64,000 nt of DNA from positions 13,426-77,425 of the forward strand of contig JAEWST010000064.1 in the NCBI GenBank assembly GCA_023398105.1, written 5' to 3'. The first letter of the stretch is position 1, and each line of letters opens with the position of its first letter. Shown piece after piece: positions 37,182 through 45,832 of this stretch. This DNA is from Bacillota bacterium (GTDB lineage Bacteria > Bacillota > Clostridia > Acetivibrionales > DSM-1351). Under the pieces are notes generated by a model that did not search any database, was not told the DNA's origin, and saw only the letters and a list, made by a program, of their open reading frames with translations. The position numbers were made by a program, and so were the translations under genes.

Positions 37182-38054
37182 TTATCTCTTATGTCTTTTA
37201 GCATATCCACACTTTTTACATAGTTCTTCAACTGCAGTCCTTGCGGTAAATCCATTATAAATTTTCTGAGACCTTTCAGAATTTAATATTTGTTCAAGAG
37301 ATTCGGCAAAAATATTCCCTAACGAAATATTCCCTTCGTTATCTAAGCAACAGGGTACAACTGTGCCATCAACTAGAATCCCAAACTGATCTCTTAGACC
37401 ATAGCAAAATACTCCTTCATCAATTATCTCTCTATCCATATCAGGCCATTCAAACTTTTGTGCAAATTGTAAAAACAACTTGTCTTGAAGCTTAATATTG
37501 TTGCCCTGCTCCATAGCAGCTTGCAGACTAAAATCTATATTAATAGCCCGTTCTATCATTTTAAGTATATGTGAATTTAAATTATTGTTAGCTTCTATTC
37601 CATCACTTTCTCCATTCCATAGCCTTAGTTCACATATAACACCCTTTTGGCTTGCTTCTTTTACGAAATCTGTTACATCAGCTATATACTCCTGCAATTT
37701 TAATACAGAATCATTTGCTTCAAAGCTGTGTACTGAAACACTTACCTTTCGAAGTGCTGGAGCATTAATCAATATGTCTTTTGACCTTTTTAGCAGCGTT
37801 CCGTTTGTAGTTATGTTCACCTGTAGTCCAGCGTCATCACAAATTTCCAGAAAGCTACTTAATTCAGGGTTTAGCAGTGGTTCTCCCATCAAATGAAGGT
37901 ATATATAATCTGTAAAAAGTTTCACTTGTGCTATAACCTGCGAAAATTCTTGTTTACTCATAAATTTTAAGTGCCTTTTTGTAGAAGGACAGAAATTGCA
38001 GTTTAAATTACAAATATTCGTTATCTCAATATAAACCTTTTTGTATTTTTTCAT
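37182..38054 (-). CDS. Radical SAM protein with C-terminal cysteine cluster (SPASM-like)
   Basis: A 290-residue radical SAM enzyme. Seen: 4Fe-4S motif CNLNCNFC with Cys15, Cys19, Cys22; GEPLLNPE (SAM-binding GGE-like element); and a C-terminal cysteine set CCLDNEG and CKKCGY that probably binds an auxiliary cluster. Such enzymes often modify peptides or act in sugar or cofactor pathways. No precursor peptide was recognised beside it, and the flanking genes (ABC-F, Tad locus) do not point to a substrate. GGGAG precedes the ATG. Confidence 0.88.
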   Translation of the reverse strand: MKKYKKVYIEITNICNLNCNFCPSTKRHLKFMSKQEFSQVIAQVKLFTDYIYLHLMGEPLLNPELSSFLEICDDAGLQVNITTNGTLLKRSKDILINAPALRKVSVSVHSFEANDSVLKLQEYIADVTDFVKEASQKGVICELRLWNGESDGIEANNNLNSHILKMIERAINIDFSLQAAMEQGNNIKLQDKLFLQFAQKFEWPDMDREIIDEGVFCYGLRDQFGILVDGTVVPCCLDNEGNISLGNIFAESLEQILNSERSQKIYNGFTARTAVEELCKKCGYAKRHKR

Positions 38055-38179
38055 TATAGCTCCCTGTATATAATGTTGTTTTTATAATATATTCCTTATT
38101 TCCATATTATTTAATGCCTTATCATTAACTACTGCTATTTTACACTAAAATGGTGTTATTTGATATTAAAATGATTAAC

Positions 38180-38926
38180 TCAACCTACTTTCTGCCTTTC
38201 AATTTTTGCACCAGCAAAGCTAGATAAGCTAGTAGTTCTTTGTGAATAAAGACCTTTAATCTTGATATCCTTTATAAATGCAAATAAGTATGTCCCATTC
38301 TCAAGCATGTTTGTCTTTTCATTTCCGTTTATATATACCTGACTAGCATCCTCCGAATTTGTCCAATAGTTGTTTATAGCCTGATTGATTCTATTCTCTA
38401 GAAGCTCTGGAGTCTTAACGTTGCCTTCAGTTATATATGCATTCCCAGCTTTTATTACGTATTTTAAATTTTGCTCCATTGTATGTGTAGAACATAATAA
38501 CAAATTAGCATCTATACTAAAATCATAAGAATTAAAGTTTTTATAAAATACCGTAAGAAATGTTTTATGGGCTCTATCTATATCTATCTTGACTCCATCT
38601 ACACTTCTATTCCCCGTAGCTTCAGCAAACCCGTCTGCCAATCCCGTAACGCTTTGATTTAAATTTATTTCCTGTACTGCAGCAGTTATAGCATAGTCCA
38701 TTGCCTTTGAAATAGCATTTCTCTTATATGTTAAAATAGAATAGTCTGCAACATTAATGAGAATCATAAAAGCTAAAAGTATGGCACCTAGCCCGATAAT
38801 TACTATTCCCATACCTCCTCCAGCTTGACTTTTGAAAATTTTAAATTCAGCAAAACGGCTATTAATCTTGGTGCCTATTTTTTTCAACTCTGCAAATAGC
38901 TTTTGCCTTATAAAAAAGCTTATCAT
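38180..38926 (-). CDS. TadG/TadE-like pseudopilin assembly protein
   Basis: Bitopic protein of about 248 residues. Seen: N-terminal basic cytoplasmic region, one membrane helix preceded by GGGMG (GIVIIGLGAILLAFMILI), then an extracytoplasmic domain with AISKAMDYAITAAVQEI, a TadE/TadG-like segment. The open frame reaches 39007; the ATG at 38926 is chosen because AGGAG abuts it, but the spacing is poor and a TTG at 38887 is possible. It overlaps the preceding gene. Last gene of the Tad-type locus. Confidence 0.6.
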   Translation of the reverse strand: MISFFIRQKLFAELKKIGTKINSRFAEFKIFKSQAGGGMGIVIIGLGAILLAFMILINVADYSILTYKRNAISKAMDYAITAAVQEINLNQSVTGLADGFAEATGNRSVDGVKIDIDRAHKTFLTVFYKNFNSYDFSIDANLLLCSTHTMEQNLKYVIKAGNAYITEGNVKTPELLENRINQAINNYWTNSEDASQVYINGNEKTNMLENGTYLFAFIKDIKIKGLYSQRTTSLSSFAGAKIERQKVG

Positions 38927-39302
38927 CTCCTGAACTACCCTCCATTCTTGAAAAATCAGTTTCTTCATCAGATTGTACATGTATGCTGAATATTTCACCT
39001 CTATCAAGTACGTCTCCCAAACTATAATAACTAAGGTTTATTAATGTTCCATCTAATTCCATAGAACCGCATTTCAATATAACGTCCTCATCTTTAAAAG
39101 AACTTAGTTTTTTAAGTTTACACATTAATTCTTCTTTATCCGCAACTGTCATTACTCCAGTTATCATAACCTTATGTGCAGCACTGTCTATGGCATTTTT
39201 AATATATCTTTGCTTTGTATCAAACTCATAAAAGCTCATGGTTTTAAGAAATAGAATTGCTAATAGTGGAATAATTATTATAAAAGCGTATACTTTATTC
39301 AT
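38862..39302 (-). CDS. TadE-like minor pilin/assembly protein
   Basis: A 146-residue protein with a short cytoplasmic start, one N-terminal membrane helix (VYAFIIIIPLLAILFL), then a charged extracellular part beginning with the helical FDTKQRYIKNAIDSAAHKVMITGVM. This is the usual shape of TadE-type minor pilins, although primary sequence identity is too low to name a family by eye. AAAGGAG lies about 12 bases before the ATG. It overlaps the next gene by about 65 bp, so translation is coupled. Confidence 0.6.
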   Translation of the reverse strand: MNKVYAFIIIIPLLAILFLKTMSFYEFDTKQRYIKNAIDSAAHKVMITGVMTVADKEELMCKLKKLSSFKDEDVILKCGSMELDGTLINLSYYSLGDVLDRGEIFSIHVQSDEETDFSRMEGSSGDDKLFYKAKAICRVEKNRHQD

Positions 39303-39371
39303 GTTATATGTTAACTCCTTTGTATAGGGTGAAAATTCTAGAATACAGAAATGTAATTTTATTCTTCTTAG

Positions 39372-39402
39372 TGAAAAAGACGATACTCTATCGTCCTTTT
39401 TC
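39372..39402 (-). terminator. Terminator after the small membrane-protein trio
   Basis: GACGATA/TATCGTC stem with a 3-base loop, followed on the minus strand by TTTTTC. It lies about 30 bp after the third small gene and would make the pilin-like genes more strongly expressed than the minor pilins behind them. Confidence 0.8.
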
Positions 39403-39433
39403 TACTTGATTTAAAATTTAACTTAAACCTTTT

Positions 39434-39586
39434 TTAATTAACTGTAATATTATCGTTTAGTAGCTTAACAGTATCGTATACTTCACCACCAGTGTCAGAT
39501 ATGAGTTCTGATACTGGCAACACTGTACCAATTACAAGTGCAACACATATTGCAAACATAATAATCGCAATAATTATATTTTTCAT
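39434..39586 (-). CDS. Tiny single-pass membrane protein, Flp-pilin-like (third of three)
   Basis: 50 residues: MKNIIIAIIMFAICVALVIG forms one hydrophobic helix directly at the N-terminus, then VLPVSELISDTGGEVYDTVKLLNDNITVN. The M-K-x-I-I-I-x-I start, the Pro after the helix and the polar amphipathic tail match the two genes upstream, so the three are paralogues. No strong Shine-Dalgarno precedes the ATG; a hairpin leader element (39640-39740) fills the gap before it. Function as a pilin is inferred from size, shape and Tad context only; no prepilin cleavage motif is visible. Confidence 0.6.
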   Translation of the reverse strand: MKNIIIAIIMFAICVALVIGTVLPVSELISDTGGEVYDTVKLLNDNITVN

Positions 39587-39639
39587 TTCTTTATTTGTGA
39601 GACAATTAAAAAATTGTACAGACTCTCCTTCCTGGCAAT

Positions 39640-39740
39640 ATAATTTATGGCAGAATAAACTTGACGCTGGTACCGCCATCGACAGCAAATAAAAAGGCGA
39701 AGAGAACCATGTATGCACGAAATGTAAACTTCGCATTTTG
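39640..39740 (-). repeat. Hairpin leader element H1, copy 3
   Basis: Stem GCGAAG/CTTCGC (39697-39702/39729-39734) around TTTACATTTCGTGCATACAT, which shares ATACATGGT with copy 5 and TTTCGTGC with copy 2. Homology to 27620-27704 extends about 90 bp. It lies between the second and third small membrane-protein genes. Confidence 0.65.
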
Positions 39741-39743
39741 AAG

Positions 39744-39911
39744 CTATCTAACCGTACTGCTTAACGAATTTATTTCAGTATCTATTGTGTCTACCTGTGC
39801 TTCTGCCTTAACTCCATTTTCTCTTCCGTGTTCTGCAAGCGGTATAATTACTGAAATTAATAGTGCCATGGCTATAGCAAACATGGCTATTGAAATAATA
39901 ATTTTTTTCAT
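39744..39911 (-). CDS. Tiny single-pass membrane protein, Flp-pilin-like (second of three)
   Basis: 55 residues read directly from the sequence: an N-terminal helix (MKKIIISIAMFAIAMALLIS), Pro, then a charged tail rich in Glu and Asp ending SLSSTVR. GGAG lies ten bases before the ATG. It is below usual gene-calling size but has the same architecture as 39977-40135 and 39434-39586. The 23-bp motif shared with 6531-6553 sits immediately before its Shine-Dalgarno. Confidence 0.65.
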   Translation of the reverse strand: MKKIIISIAMFAIAMALLISVIIPLAEHGRENGVKAEAQVDTIDTEINSLSSTVR

Positions 39912-39934
39912 TTTTTTAATTCTCCTTTTAATTC

Positions 39935-39957
39935 GTCCGATATCATCGGATATTTAG
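39935..39957. repeat. 23-bp motif shared with the lacZ leader
   Basis: GTCCGATATCATCGGATATT plus TAG; differs from 6531-6553 at two positions. CCGAT/ATCGG form a palindrome here. It lies between the first and second small membrane-protein genes. Confidence 0.5.
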
Positions 39958-39976
39958 CCTTTATTAATAGACTTTC

Positions 39977-40135
39977 TTAACTTATCAACTGACCTACTCT
40001 TGTAATTGCTGCCCGACCCTTTAAAACAGCATTATCCCCAGTACTTTCTCCCCTCTCAAATATAGGAATGACCACTCCAATGATAAGAGCCAGTCCAATA
40101 GATAACATTGCTATTGCAATAATTATTTGCTTCAT
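39977..40135 (-). CDS. Tiny single-pass membrane protein, Flp-pilin-like (first of three)
   Basis: 52 residues: helix MKQIIIAIAMLSIGLALIIG, then VVIPIFERGESTGDNAVLKGRAAITRVGQLIS. GGAGAG lies nine bases before the ATG. It is the first of three tandem paralogues located between tadC and the minor-pilin genes, where major Flp pilins are expected. Unlike classic Flp pilins it lacks a leader with Gly/Glu processing site, so it may be inserted without cleavage, or play a different role such as a membrane anchor. Confidence 0.65.
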   Translation of the reverse strand: MKQIIIAIAMLSIGLALIIGVVIPIFERGESTGDNAVLKGRAAITRVGQLIS

Positions 40136-40204
40136 CCTTTCACTCTCCAACATAAAATTTTAGTTTTGTATTACATAAACCAAACCTCAAAAATGTTTCT
40201 ATTA

Positions 40205-40280
40205 TTTACTCAACTTTCTTGGCTGAAAATTCCAGGTGTTCAAACTTATCAAAATTTGGTTAGAAGTAATTGCATGAATC
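40205..40280 (+). repeat. Dispersed repeat R1, copy 6
   Basis: One of the two longest copies: TTACTCAACTTTCTTGGCTG, AAAATTCCAGGTGTTCAAAC, TTATCAAAATTTGGTT, then AATTGCATGAATCAT. It aligns with copy 8 over about 80 bp. It lies between tadC and the small membrane-protein genes. Confidence 0.75.
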
Positions 40281-40397
40281 ATCTTGTGAACATATGAACA
40301 TTTACTAATTCAAATACTTATTTAGGCATCAAACCATTGATAATTCTACCGCACCAATAGATTTTTATGTGCGAAAGTTGATTTAGCAACTAAGGAA

Positions 40398-41540
40398 TTA
40401 CACAAATTCGAACGCTTTGTAAACCATATTCAGCATTGGATCAAGCATTAATCTAGCTAATTCATAAACAATTGGAACTATACATAAAAATGCCACCAAA
40501 TCAATAAAATCAATGCTTTCTTCAGCTGTAATAATCATTTGCTCATCTCTTTCCATCGTTTCTCTGTCCAATATCTGTATTGCTAACTCCTTGTCTGACA
40601 TACTGTATATTTCCAAAATATTAGCCAGCTTTGACAATCCTTTTATATTTCTGCCTTTTAGATAATCAAAAGCCTTTTGTTTATTGAACTGAAACACAGC
40701 AGCAAACTCATTCATGTATTTAGAGAATACTTTTGAGGATTTAGCTAATTCGTTAATAATATCTATAGTTTTTATGCCGTCTACTCTTGCTAGAAGTTCA
40801 AAAATGTACTCTAGTTTTATTATTTCTTTTTTATAAATACAGCCTCTTAGAAGCCACTTAATAATCAATACAAGTTCTGGCAGGAAGGTCGCTGCAAAAA
40901 TAATAATTATGTAATACCTTTTAAATGCACTTATTTTGCTTACTTCCGACCATGACTTCAAAAACCAATCTGTCTTTTGTTGAAGAGTTTGCACCTCTGC
41001 AGTATTAAAATATTCTGCCATTTTATCTTCAACTAAGTTATACTTTTCTACACTATTTTCTTTGGAAAGCTTCTCTTCTCCTACACTATCCAATACTTTC
41101 TTGTATAGTTGGTATTTCCCTTCGTCATATGCATTATCTCGGTAAATAACACTTTCCCCTTCTGCTAAAAATGCTGTAATAAGCTTTGTTTGACTGATTT
41201 TATTGGTATAGCCCATTATAATTAGTAACAATGTACACAAAAAAAGACATAGGATTTTTAGAAAGTGAAGTTGCTGCAGACTGATTCCAGACTCACTAAG
41301 TTCAAGTATTTTCAATAAAAATTTGTTGAAAAAAACCTCTTTGTTTCTTGCTAAATAATTCAATAATTTGTCCATAAGTGCTTTCGATGTGATTTTTTCT
41401 AACACATTCTGTACTCTTCTATATTTTTTAGCTTTTACATCTTTAAAGCCAGTAATTGGCGTCAATATTTTAATTAAAAGCCCTGAAACAATCATAGACA
41501 GCCCTATTGAAATCAAGCTAACCATAATAATTTTGTTCAT
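40398..41540 (-). CDS. TadC-like inner-membrane platform protein
   Basis: A 380-residue integral membrane protein. Seen: N-terminal helix (IIMVSLISIGLSMIVSGLL), a second near residue 95-115, a helix pair after a soluble region (YYIIIIFAATFLPELVLII) and a C-terminal helix (VAFLCIVPIVYELARLM). The soluble loops correspond to the T2SSF/TadC platform fold that moves pilin subunits. The longest frame starts nine codons earlier, but GGAGG four bases before the ATG at 41540 fixes the start. Sequence is diverged, so the call leans on position after TadA and TadB. Confidence 0.75.
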   Translation of the reverse strand: MNKIIMVSLISIGLSMIVSGLLIKILTPITGFKDVKAKKYRRVQNVLEKITSKALMDKLLNYLARNKEVFFNKFLLKILELSESGISLQQLHFLKILCLFLCTLLLIIMGYTNKISQTKLITAFLAEGESVIYRDNAYDEGKYQLYKKVLDSVGEEKLSKENSVEKYNLVEDKMAEYFNTAEVQTLQQKTDWFLKSWSEVSKISAFKRYYIIIIFAATFLPELVLIIKWLLRGCIYKKEIIKLEYIFELLARVDGIKTIDIINELAKSSKVFSKYMNEFAAVFQFNKQKAFDYLKGRNIKGLSKLANILEIYSMSDKELAIQILDRETMERDEQMIITAEESIDFIDLVAFLCIVPIVYELARLMLDPMLNMVYKAFEFV

Positions 41541-41628
41541 AATACCTCCATTTACTACACCTAACATTAATATTCATCTTGAACCTTGAATGGACTTCCT
41601 CCCCCTTCTTTTAAAACTTACTATGATT

Positions 41629-42675
41629 TCACATTCTCCTCAAAGTTCGCACAATTACTAATGCTATTAATGAGAATATCATTACCTTGGTAAATGCTGC
41701 CGTTGTATCATAATAAGCCCAAGCACTAAGCCCTAAAATCATTTTATTTAGGAAAATAATTGCTGGCAGACTGAATATACTTGCAAGAATTACAAAAACT
41801 TCATACCATATAAGTCTTTTGTTTTTCTTTTTTTCAATATTATTGTATCTAGTAATACTTCTGCTCAACTTATAAAGCTGTGCAATAAGCTCTCCTCCAT
41901 TTTCACGATAATTTAAAATAAGCAGGACAAATATGTTGAACCAAGTGTCATTAACTCTGTCTCGAAATGCACATAAGCTTTCGTTTAAATCACTGCTGTC
42001 TGATGCTCTTCGAATTATTCTTCCTAAAGCTTTATCAGCTCTTTTACCACATTCCTGTAATGCAGGCTTAACCCTATAATGCATCATAAAAGAACCTATA
42101 AAGCTATCAATAAGTAACGGAATCTTTAACCTAATACTGTATTTCATATAATCTACTGCCAATGTAAATATGTAATAGGGTAGCATTATACATAGCGACA
42201 AAGTAATGAACCTTGTATACCAAAGATTCAGACCCCCATTAATCATTAAATATAAAAGAATTCCAGAGATGGGTAGCACTAGCGTTAATAACGCAACAAT
42301 CCCTCGCTGCACAACAGACTCTAGCATAAAATAGGAGATCGCTTCATTAAGCTTACAAGAAAGTATTTTTAGTGGAAATCTATTTGTAATAAATTCTATA
42401 TACTTTATGTATCTGAAAATACTTATTAGCCTTAGTTGTTTTTTGTTTTTTGAAAGTGACTTTTGATATATAGAAATATACAGACCTGATAAAATTAAAA
42501 GAGAGCCAACCAAAACCATTGACAGGTAAAGCTTATTGCTAAAAATGATATCTTTCAGCTGAAGAATATATGACATTATTTGTTGAGGCATATCTTTTAA
42601 AAATGTTTGAGTATTTATATTAGTAAGAATACTTATTTTGATATCATTTGTAATATTATTCGTTACATTTTGCAT
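41629..42675 (-). CDS. TadB-like inner-membrane platform protein (T2SSF domain)
   Basis: A 348-residue membrane protein: N-terminal helix at about 50-68, a pair at about 125-175, the soluble T2SSF domain at about 185-290 with LIAQLYKLSRSITRYNNIEKKKNKRL, and C-terminal helices near 295-345. In Tad systems TadB and TadC form the platform for pilus assembly driven by TadA. GGGAG precedes the ATG. It is followed by tadC and preceded by the ATPase gene. Confidence 0.82.
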   Translation of the reverse strand: MQNVTNNITNDIKISILTNINTQTFLKDMPQQIMSYILQLKDIIFSNKLYLSMVLVGSLLILSGLYISIYQKSLSKNKKQLRLISIFRYIKYIEFITNRFPLKILSCKLNEAISYFMLESVVQRGIVALLTLVLPISGILLYLMINGGLNLWYTRFITLSLCIMLPYYIFTLAVDYMKYSIRLKIPLLIDSFIGSFMMHYRVKPALQECGKRADKALGRIIRRASDSSDLNESLCAFRDRVNDTWFNIFVLLILNYRENGGELIAQLYKLSRSITRYNNIEKKKNKRLIWYEVFVILASIFSLPAIIFLNKMILGLSAWAYYDTTAAFTKVMIFSLIALVIVRTLRRM

Positions 42676-42728
42676 GTGTTATTTCTCCCTGCTAAATAGC
42701 TAGCATCTTATTTTAATAATGCCTAATT

Positions 42729-44279
42729 CTATTGTAATGCCAATATTGGTATCTGATTTATATTAATTTCGTCCTGTTTATACAGTTCTAAGCAAAATAA
42801 TTCCCGAAGTTTGTCCACATCTGCTTGAGTCATTTCATATTCCATACATGATATAATCTGCTCTTTTGATAAACCCTCTGAGTTTGACCAATATTTTCCG
42901 CTTTCTTTATCAAAAACGAAAAGGTCATTTATTTGAAAGGACATACTGCTTTCTTCAGCTAAAACCTCCGACACCTTATATACATATCTTTGCCCTGTCT
43001 CTCGGTCTAGTTTTATATGTACTACTAAATCAACTGCATCTGCCACATCAAACTGTGCTTCTCTAAAATCAGTATAGTACCCCGTCTGCATTAAAAGCTG
43101 TCTCAAATCATGGATCATTCTGCGTGTACTTGATGAATGAAAAGTAAATAAACTCCCCCTTGCCTGTCTTAACATTGCCTTTATCATTTCAAAGGCTTCA
43201 TAGGAATTTCTTACTTCACCGTATATAACTATATCTCGATTTAGTCTAAAGAATATCTCGGTAATATCCGAAGGTTTAAAATCTCTTGTATATTGCAATT
43301 CAACAATATTCTTCTGAGGGTAGTTTGAGGAAATATTTAGCTCATGGATATTTTCTGCCAAACCAATGCTAATATCTGAGTCTAGCTGCTTTATAATTAG
43401 TTCATCGGCAGCTGTTGTTTTCCCTGAGCCCTGTTCACCAATAATTGCTACATTCCTCCTCCCTTTACTGGCAAGTATCTCAATAATTCTTGAAATTCTA
43501 TCCTCCACAAAATTATTACGATATTTCACTAATTGAGCTTTTGATGCAAACAGTCTTATGTTTACTACATAATATTTTGATAACGGAGGTCTTAAAGCTG
43601 TAACTCTTGCTCCATTATTTAGAATGGCATTAATTAATGGTGTACCTGCGTTCATTTCTTCAAGTGCTGTTGATGTCAACCTATTTTCTATAATTTTTCT
43701 ATAGCTATCTTCATTTTTAAAAATAAATTTTGGATTGGGAATACGTCTTTTTATTCCGTTATATTGAATCCAGATATAATCTCTTCTAGTACATGCTACT
43801 TCATTCAAGCGTGAATCAAATATCAATTCATCTAATATCCCATAGCCATATACCTCTTGATATATTATTTGTGTTAGTTTCTGCAGTTTCGCATCGTAAT
43901 CATCTTGATGACTAATAGAGTATCTGCTTAAGTAATTCATTATTTCATTGTCAATAGACTTGCTAATACATTGTCTATTGCCGCCAGTATATATATTTTC
44001 AAAATAATCTATATGATATTCTTTTAGTAGAGTATCAATATTATCTGAGTTTATAATTCCCGTCTTTTCAATCAATAGAAAATAAATGCTGTTTTGCATA
44101 AACTCTCTTGCTTGAATACTTCCATCAATAGCCATTAATTTTTGCATTTGTCTTGCTTCCTCCAGATAGCCTACTTTGCTTTCCTGGATATCCCGAATCT
44201 CGTTAAGCCCATTTGTCCTCAGTTCTTCTTCAATACAATCCATTAGCTCTTTTAGGCACAAATTTTGCAGTGTCTTCAT
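42729..44279 (-). CDS. cpaF: Tad/CpaF-type secretion ATPase
   Basis: A 516-residue hexameric secretion ATPase (VirB11/CpaF family) powering pilus assembly. Seen: N-terminal domain, ALEEMNAGTPLINAILNNGARVTALRPP of the CpaF type, Walker A GEQGSGKT at about 281-288, arginine-rich YTRDFKPSDITEIFFRLNRDIVIYGEVR with Asp/Glu boxes, and FTFHSSSTRRMIHDL replacing the usual TGHANS-type His box. GGAGGG seven bases before the ATG at 44279 fixes the start, overlapping the CpaE-like gene by 50 bp. Confidence 0.93.
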   Translation of the reverse strand: MKTLQNLCLKELMDCIEEELRTNGLNEIRDIQESKVGYLEEARQMQKLMAIDGSIQAREFMQNSIYFLLIEKTGIINSDNIDTLLKEYHIDYFENIYTGGNRQCISKSIDNEIMNYLSRYSISHQDDYDAKLQKLTQIIYQEVYGYGILDELIFDSRLNEVACTRRDYIWIQYNGIKRRIPNPKFIFKNEDSYRKIIENRLTSTALEEMNAGTPLINAILNNGARVTALRPPLSKYYVVNIRLFASKAQLVKYRNNFVEDRISRIIEILASKGRRNVAIIGEQGSGKTTAADELIIKQLDSDISIGLAENIHELNISSNYPQKNIVELQYTRDFKPSDITEIFFRLNRDIVIYGEVRNSYEAFEMIKAMLRQARGSLFTFHSSSTRRMIHDLRQLLMQTGYYTDFREAQFDVADAVDLVVHIKLDRETGQRYVYKVSEVLAEESSMSFQINDLFVFDKESGKYWSNSEGLSKEQIISCMEYEMTQADVDKLRELFCLELYKQDEININQIPILALQ

Positions 44280-45117
44280 GCTCTTTCCCTCCATACTGTA
44301 GCAGCTTTAGTTTTTTTAAAGTATGTTTTAAATCCCATATGTACCTTATAGGCGAATCTTTTACCAACCCATATTGAGGTAGTAGGTTCATTGACTCTAA
44401 AATATATCTTGAGACATAATTCACAGAGTTATTGCAGCTAGTTTCGTGTTGAGGATATAGGTGTAGACTTTCTCTATTTTTCATTTCCTGAAGCTTTTCA
44501 CAGTAGTCAAAGGTAAAAATCTTTTTTAATGAATATCTACGATTAATGTCACTAACTCTTGGGTAAATATCTCTGTATTTAGATACTATATACAGTGTTT
44601 CCTTATCGTAAGGTGACTGCATATGGTCTTTACAATATAATTTCTTCATACTCTCATTATCTTGAACAAAAAGTCTCACTATGATATCAGCCTTTTGCAT
44701 AACAGAGTCGGTCAGAATACTTCCACTTCCAGATGAAGTATCAAAAATAATGATATCAAAGCAATTTTGTAGCCTCTTAAACAATTCACAGTATTCTTCA
44801 AGGTTTTTTTGAATATACGAATTTGTGGTACGATAGCTTCCTAAAAAGTAAATACCATTACTTTGAGGAACTAGGCTTGACAGTATGTCTGATTTATCCT
44901 CTTCAAAAACCCTATGATTGACCAGTTCCTCTAAGCCAACAGCAGAAAATTCTATTCCAAACAGCCTATACAATGCACTATAATTTAAATTCAAACAGCA
45001 AACTAATATTTTTATATCATTCTGTGCTATTTTTTTAATCTTATTTGCCAATAAATATGATAATACTGACTTCCCAGACTTTTTGTCATCTGAACATACA
45101 GCTAAAATTTTTCCCAT
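44230..45117 (-). CDS. CpaE/MinD-like P-loop ATPase of the Tad locus
   Basis: A 295-residue ParA/MinD-type protein. Seen: deviant Walker A DDKKSGKS (about 10-17) with the signature lysine, and IIFDTSSGSGSILTD as a Walker B-like segment near 120. In Tad systems CpaE localises or regulates the machine at the pole or membrane. There is no receiver domain at the N-terminus, unlike many CpaE proteins. AGGAGG precedes the ATG; its 3-prime end overlaps the cpaF start. Confidence 0.8.
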   Translation of the reverse strand: MGKILAVCSDDKKSGKSVLSYLLANKIKKIAQNDIKILVCCLNLNYSALYRLFGIEFSAVGLEELVNHRVFEEDKSDILSSLVPQSNGIYFLGSYRTTNSYIQKNLEEYCELFKRLQNCFDIIIFDTSSGSGSILTDSVMQKADIIVRLFVQDNESMKKLYCKDHMQSPYDKETLYIVSKYRDIYPRVSDINRRYSLKKIFTFDYCEKLQEMKNRESLHLYPQHETSCNNSVNYVSRYILESMNLLPQYGLVKDSPIRYIWDLKHTLKKLKLLQYGGKEHEDTAKFVPKRANGLY

Positions 45118-45169
45118 GTTTACCTCCTACAGCCACTTACATAGCTATACTATTTTAAAACAATATTGT

Positions 45170-45832
45170 TTAACGACTTGTAGTACTATTGTCAGGTTTC
45201 TGTGTTACATCACAATAAAGCTCATATATCAACCTCCCTGACATAGTTGCAGAATAAACCTTTTGCCTATCCCCTTCATCAAGAATCAGCTCCATATATG
45301 CAGTTTTTGTATTCATAGATTCTTTTAAATCAAGTGAGTTTCCCATTTCATCGAGAACATCCTCAACTTTTACTTTGAACAGAATTGTTTCAACTACAGC
45401 ACTTGACTCTTTTTTTAGTCTGATATCAACATAAGAGCCTTTTTTAATCAAATTAGCCAACCTCTCTTCTATGCTCATTGGCAGTATAATTATTCGCTCA
45501 TCATCCTTAAACCAATTATTTTTTGAAGCCAAATCACTATTTCTAATATAATCATTTCTCTTAATCTCTGACTTAGCTTTCTTACCTGCAATTTGATTTA
45601 TGTTTTTTGCAATTGAGCTATTTGAAGCAGATTTCTGAATATCTTTCAACTTAAGCTGATTTTCTTGGATTATAGTTCCCTGCTCAATATCCATAGCTGC
45701 TACAGGAACCAAAATATGTTCTTCAGAATCTAATGGATATTGTTTTAAAAGATAAGTAAATATTAGTGTATTTAGAATTAAGAATATTCCAAAACATATA
45801 AGTGTTGTCTTAATAATTAACCTTTTGCTCAT
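45170..45832 (-). CDS. cpaB: CpaB/RcpC-like SAF-domain protein
   Basis: A 220-residue membrane-anchored protein: N-terminal helix (TTLICFGIFLILNTLIFTYLL), SAF domain at about 45-105 (ILVPVAAMDIEQGTIIQENQLKLKDI), and an RcpC-type domain with ILPMSIEERLANLIKKGSYVDIRLK. In Gram-negative Tad systems CpaB/RcpC works with the secretin; here it may bind peptidoglycan or glycan. The open frame runs 21 codons upstream through a hairpin leader element, but GGGAGG just before the ATG at 45832 is the likely start. Confidence 0.88.
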   Translation of the reverse strand: MSKRLIIKTTLICFGIFLILNTLIFTYLLKQYPLDSEEHILVPVAAMDIEQGTIIQENQLKLKDIQKSASNSSIAKNINQIAGKKAKSEIKRNDYIRNSDLASKNNWFKDDERIIILPMSIEERLANLIKKGSYVDIRLKKESSAVVETILFKVKVEDVLDEMGNSLDLKESMNTKTAYMELILDEGDRQKVYSATMSGRLIYELYCDVTQKPDNSTTSR

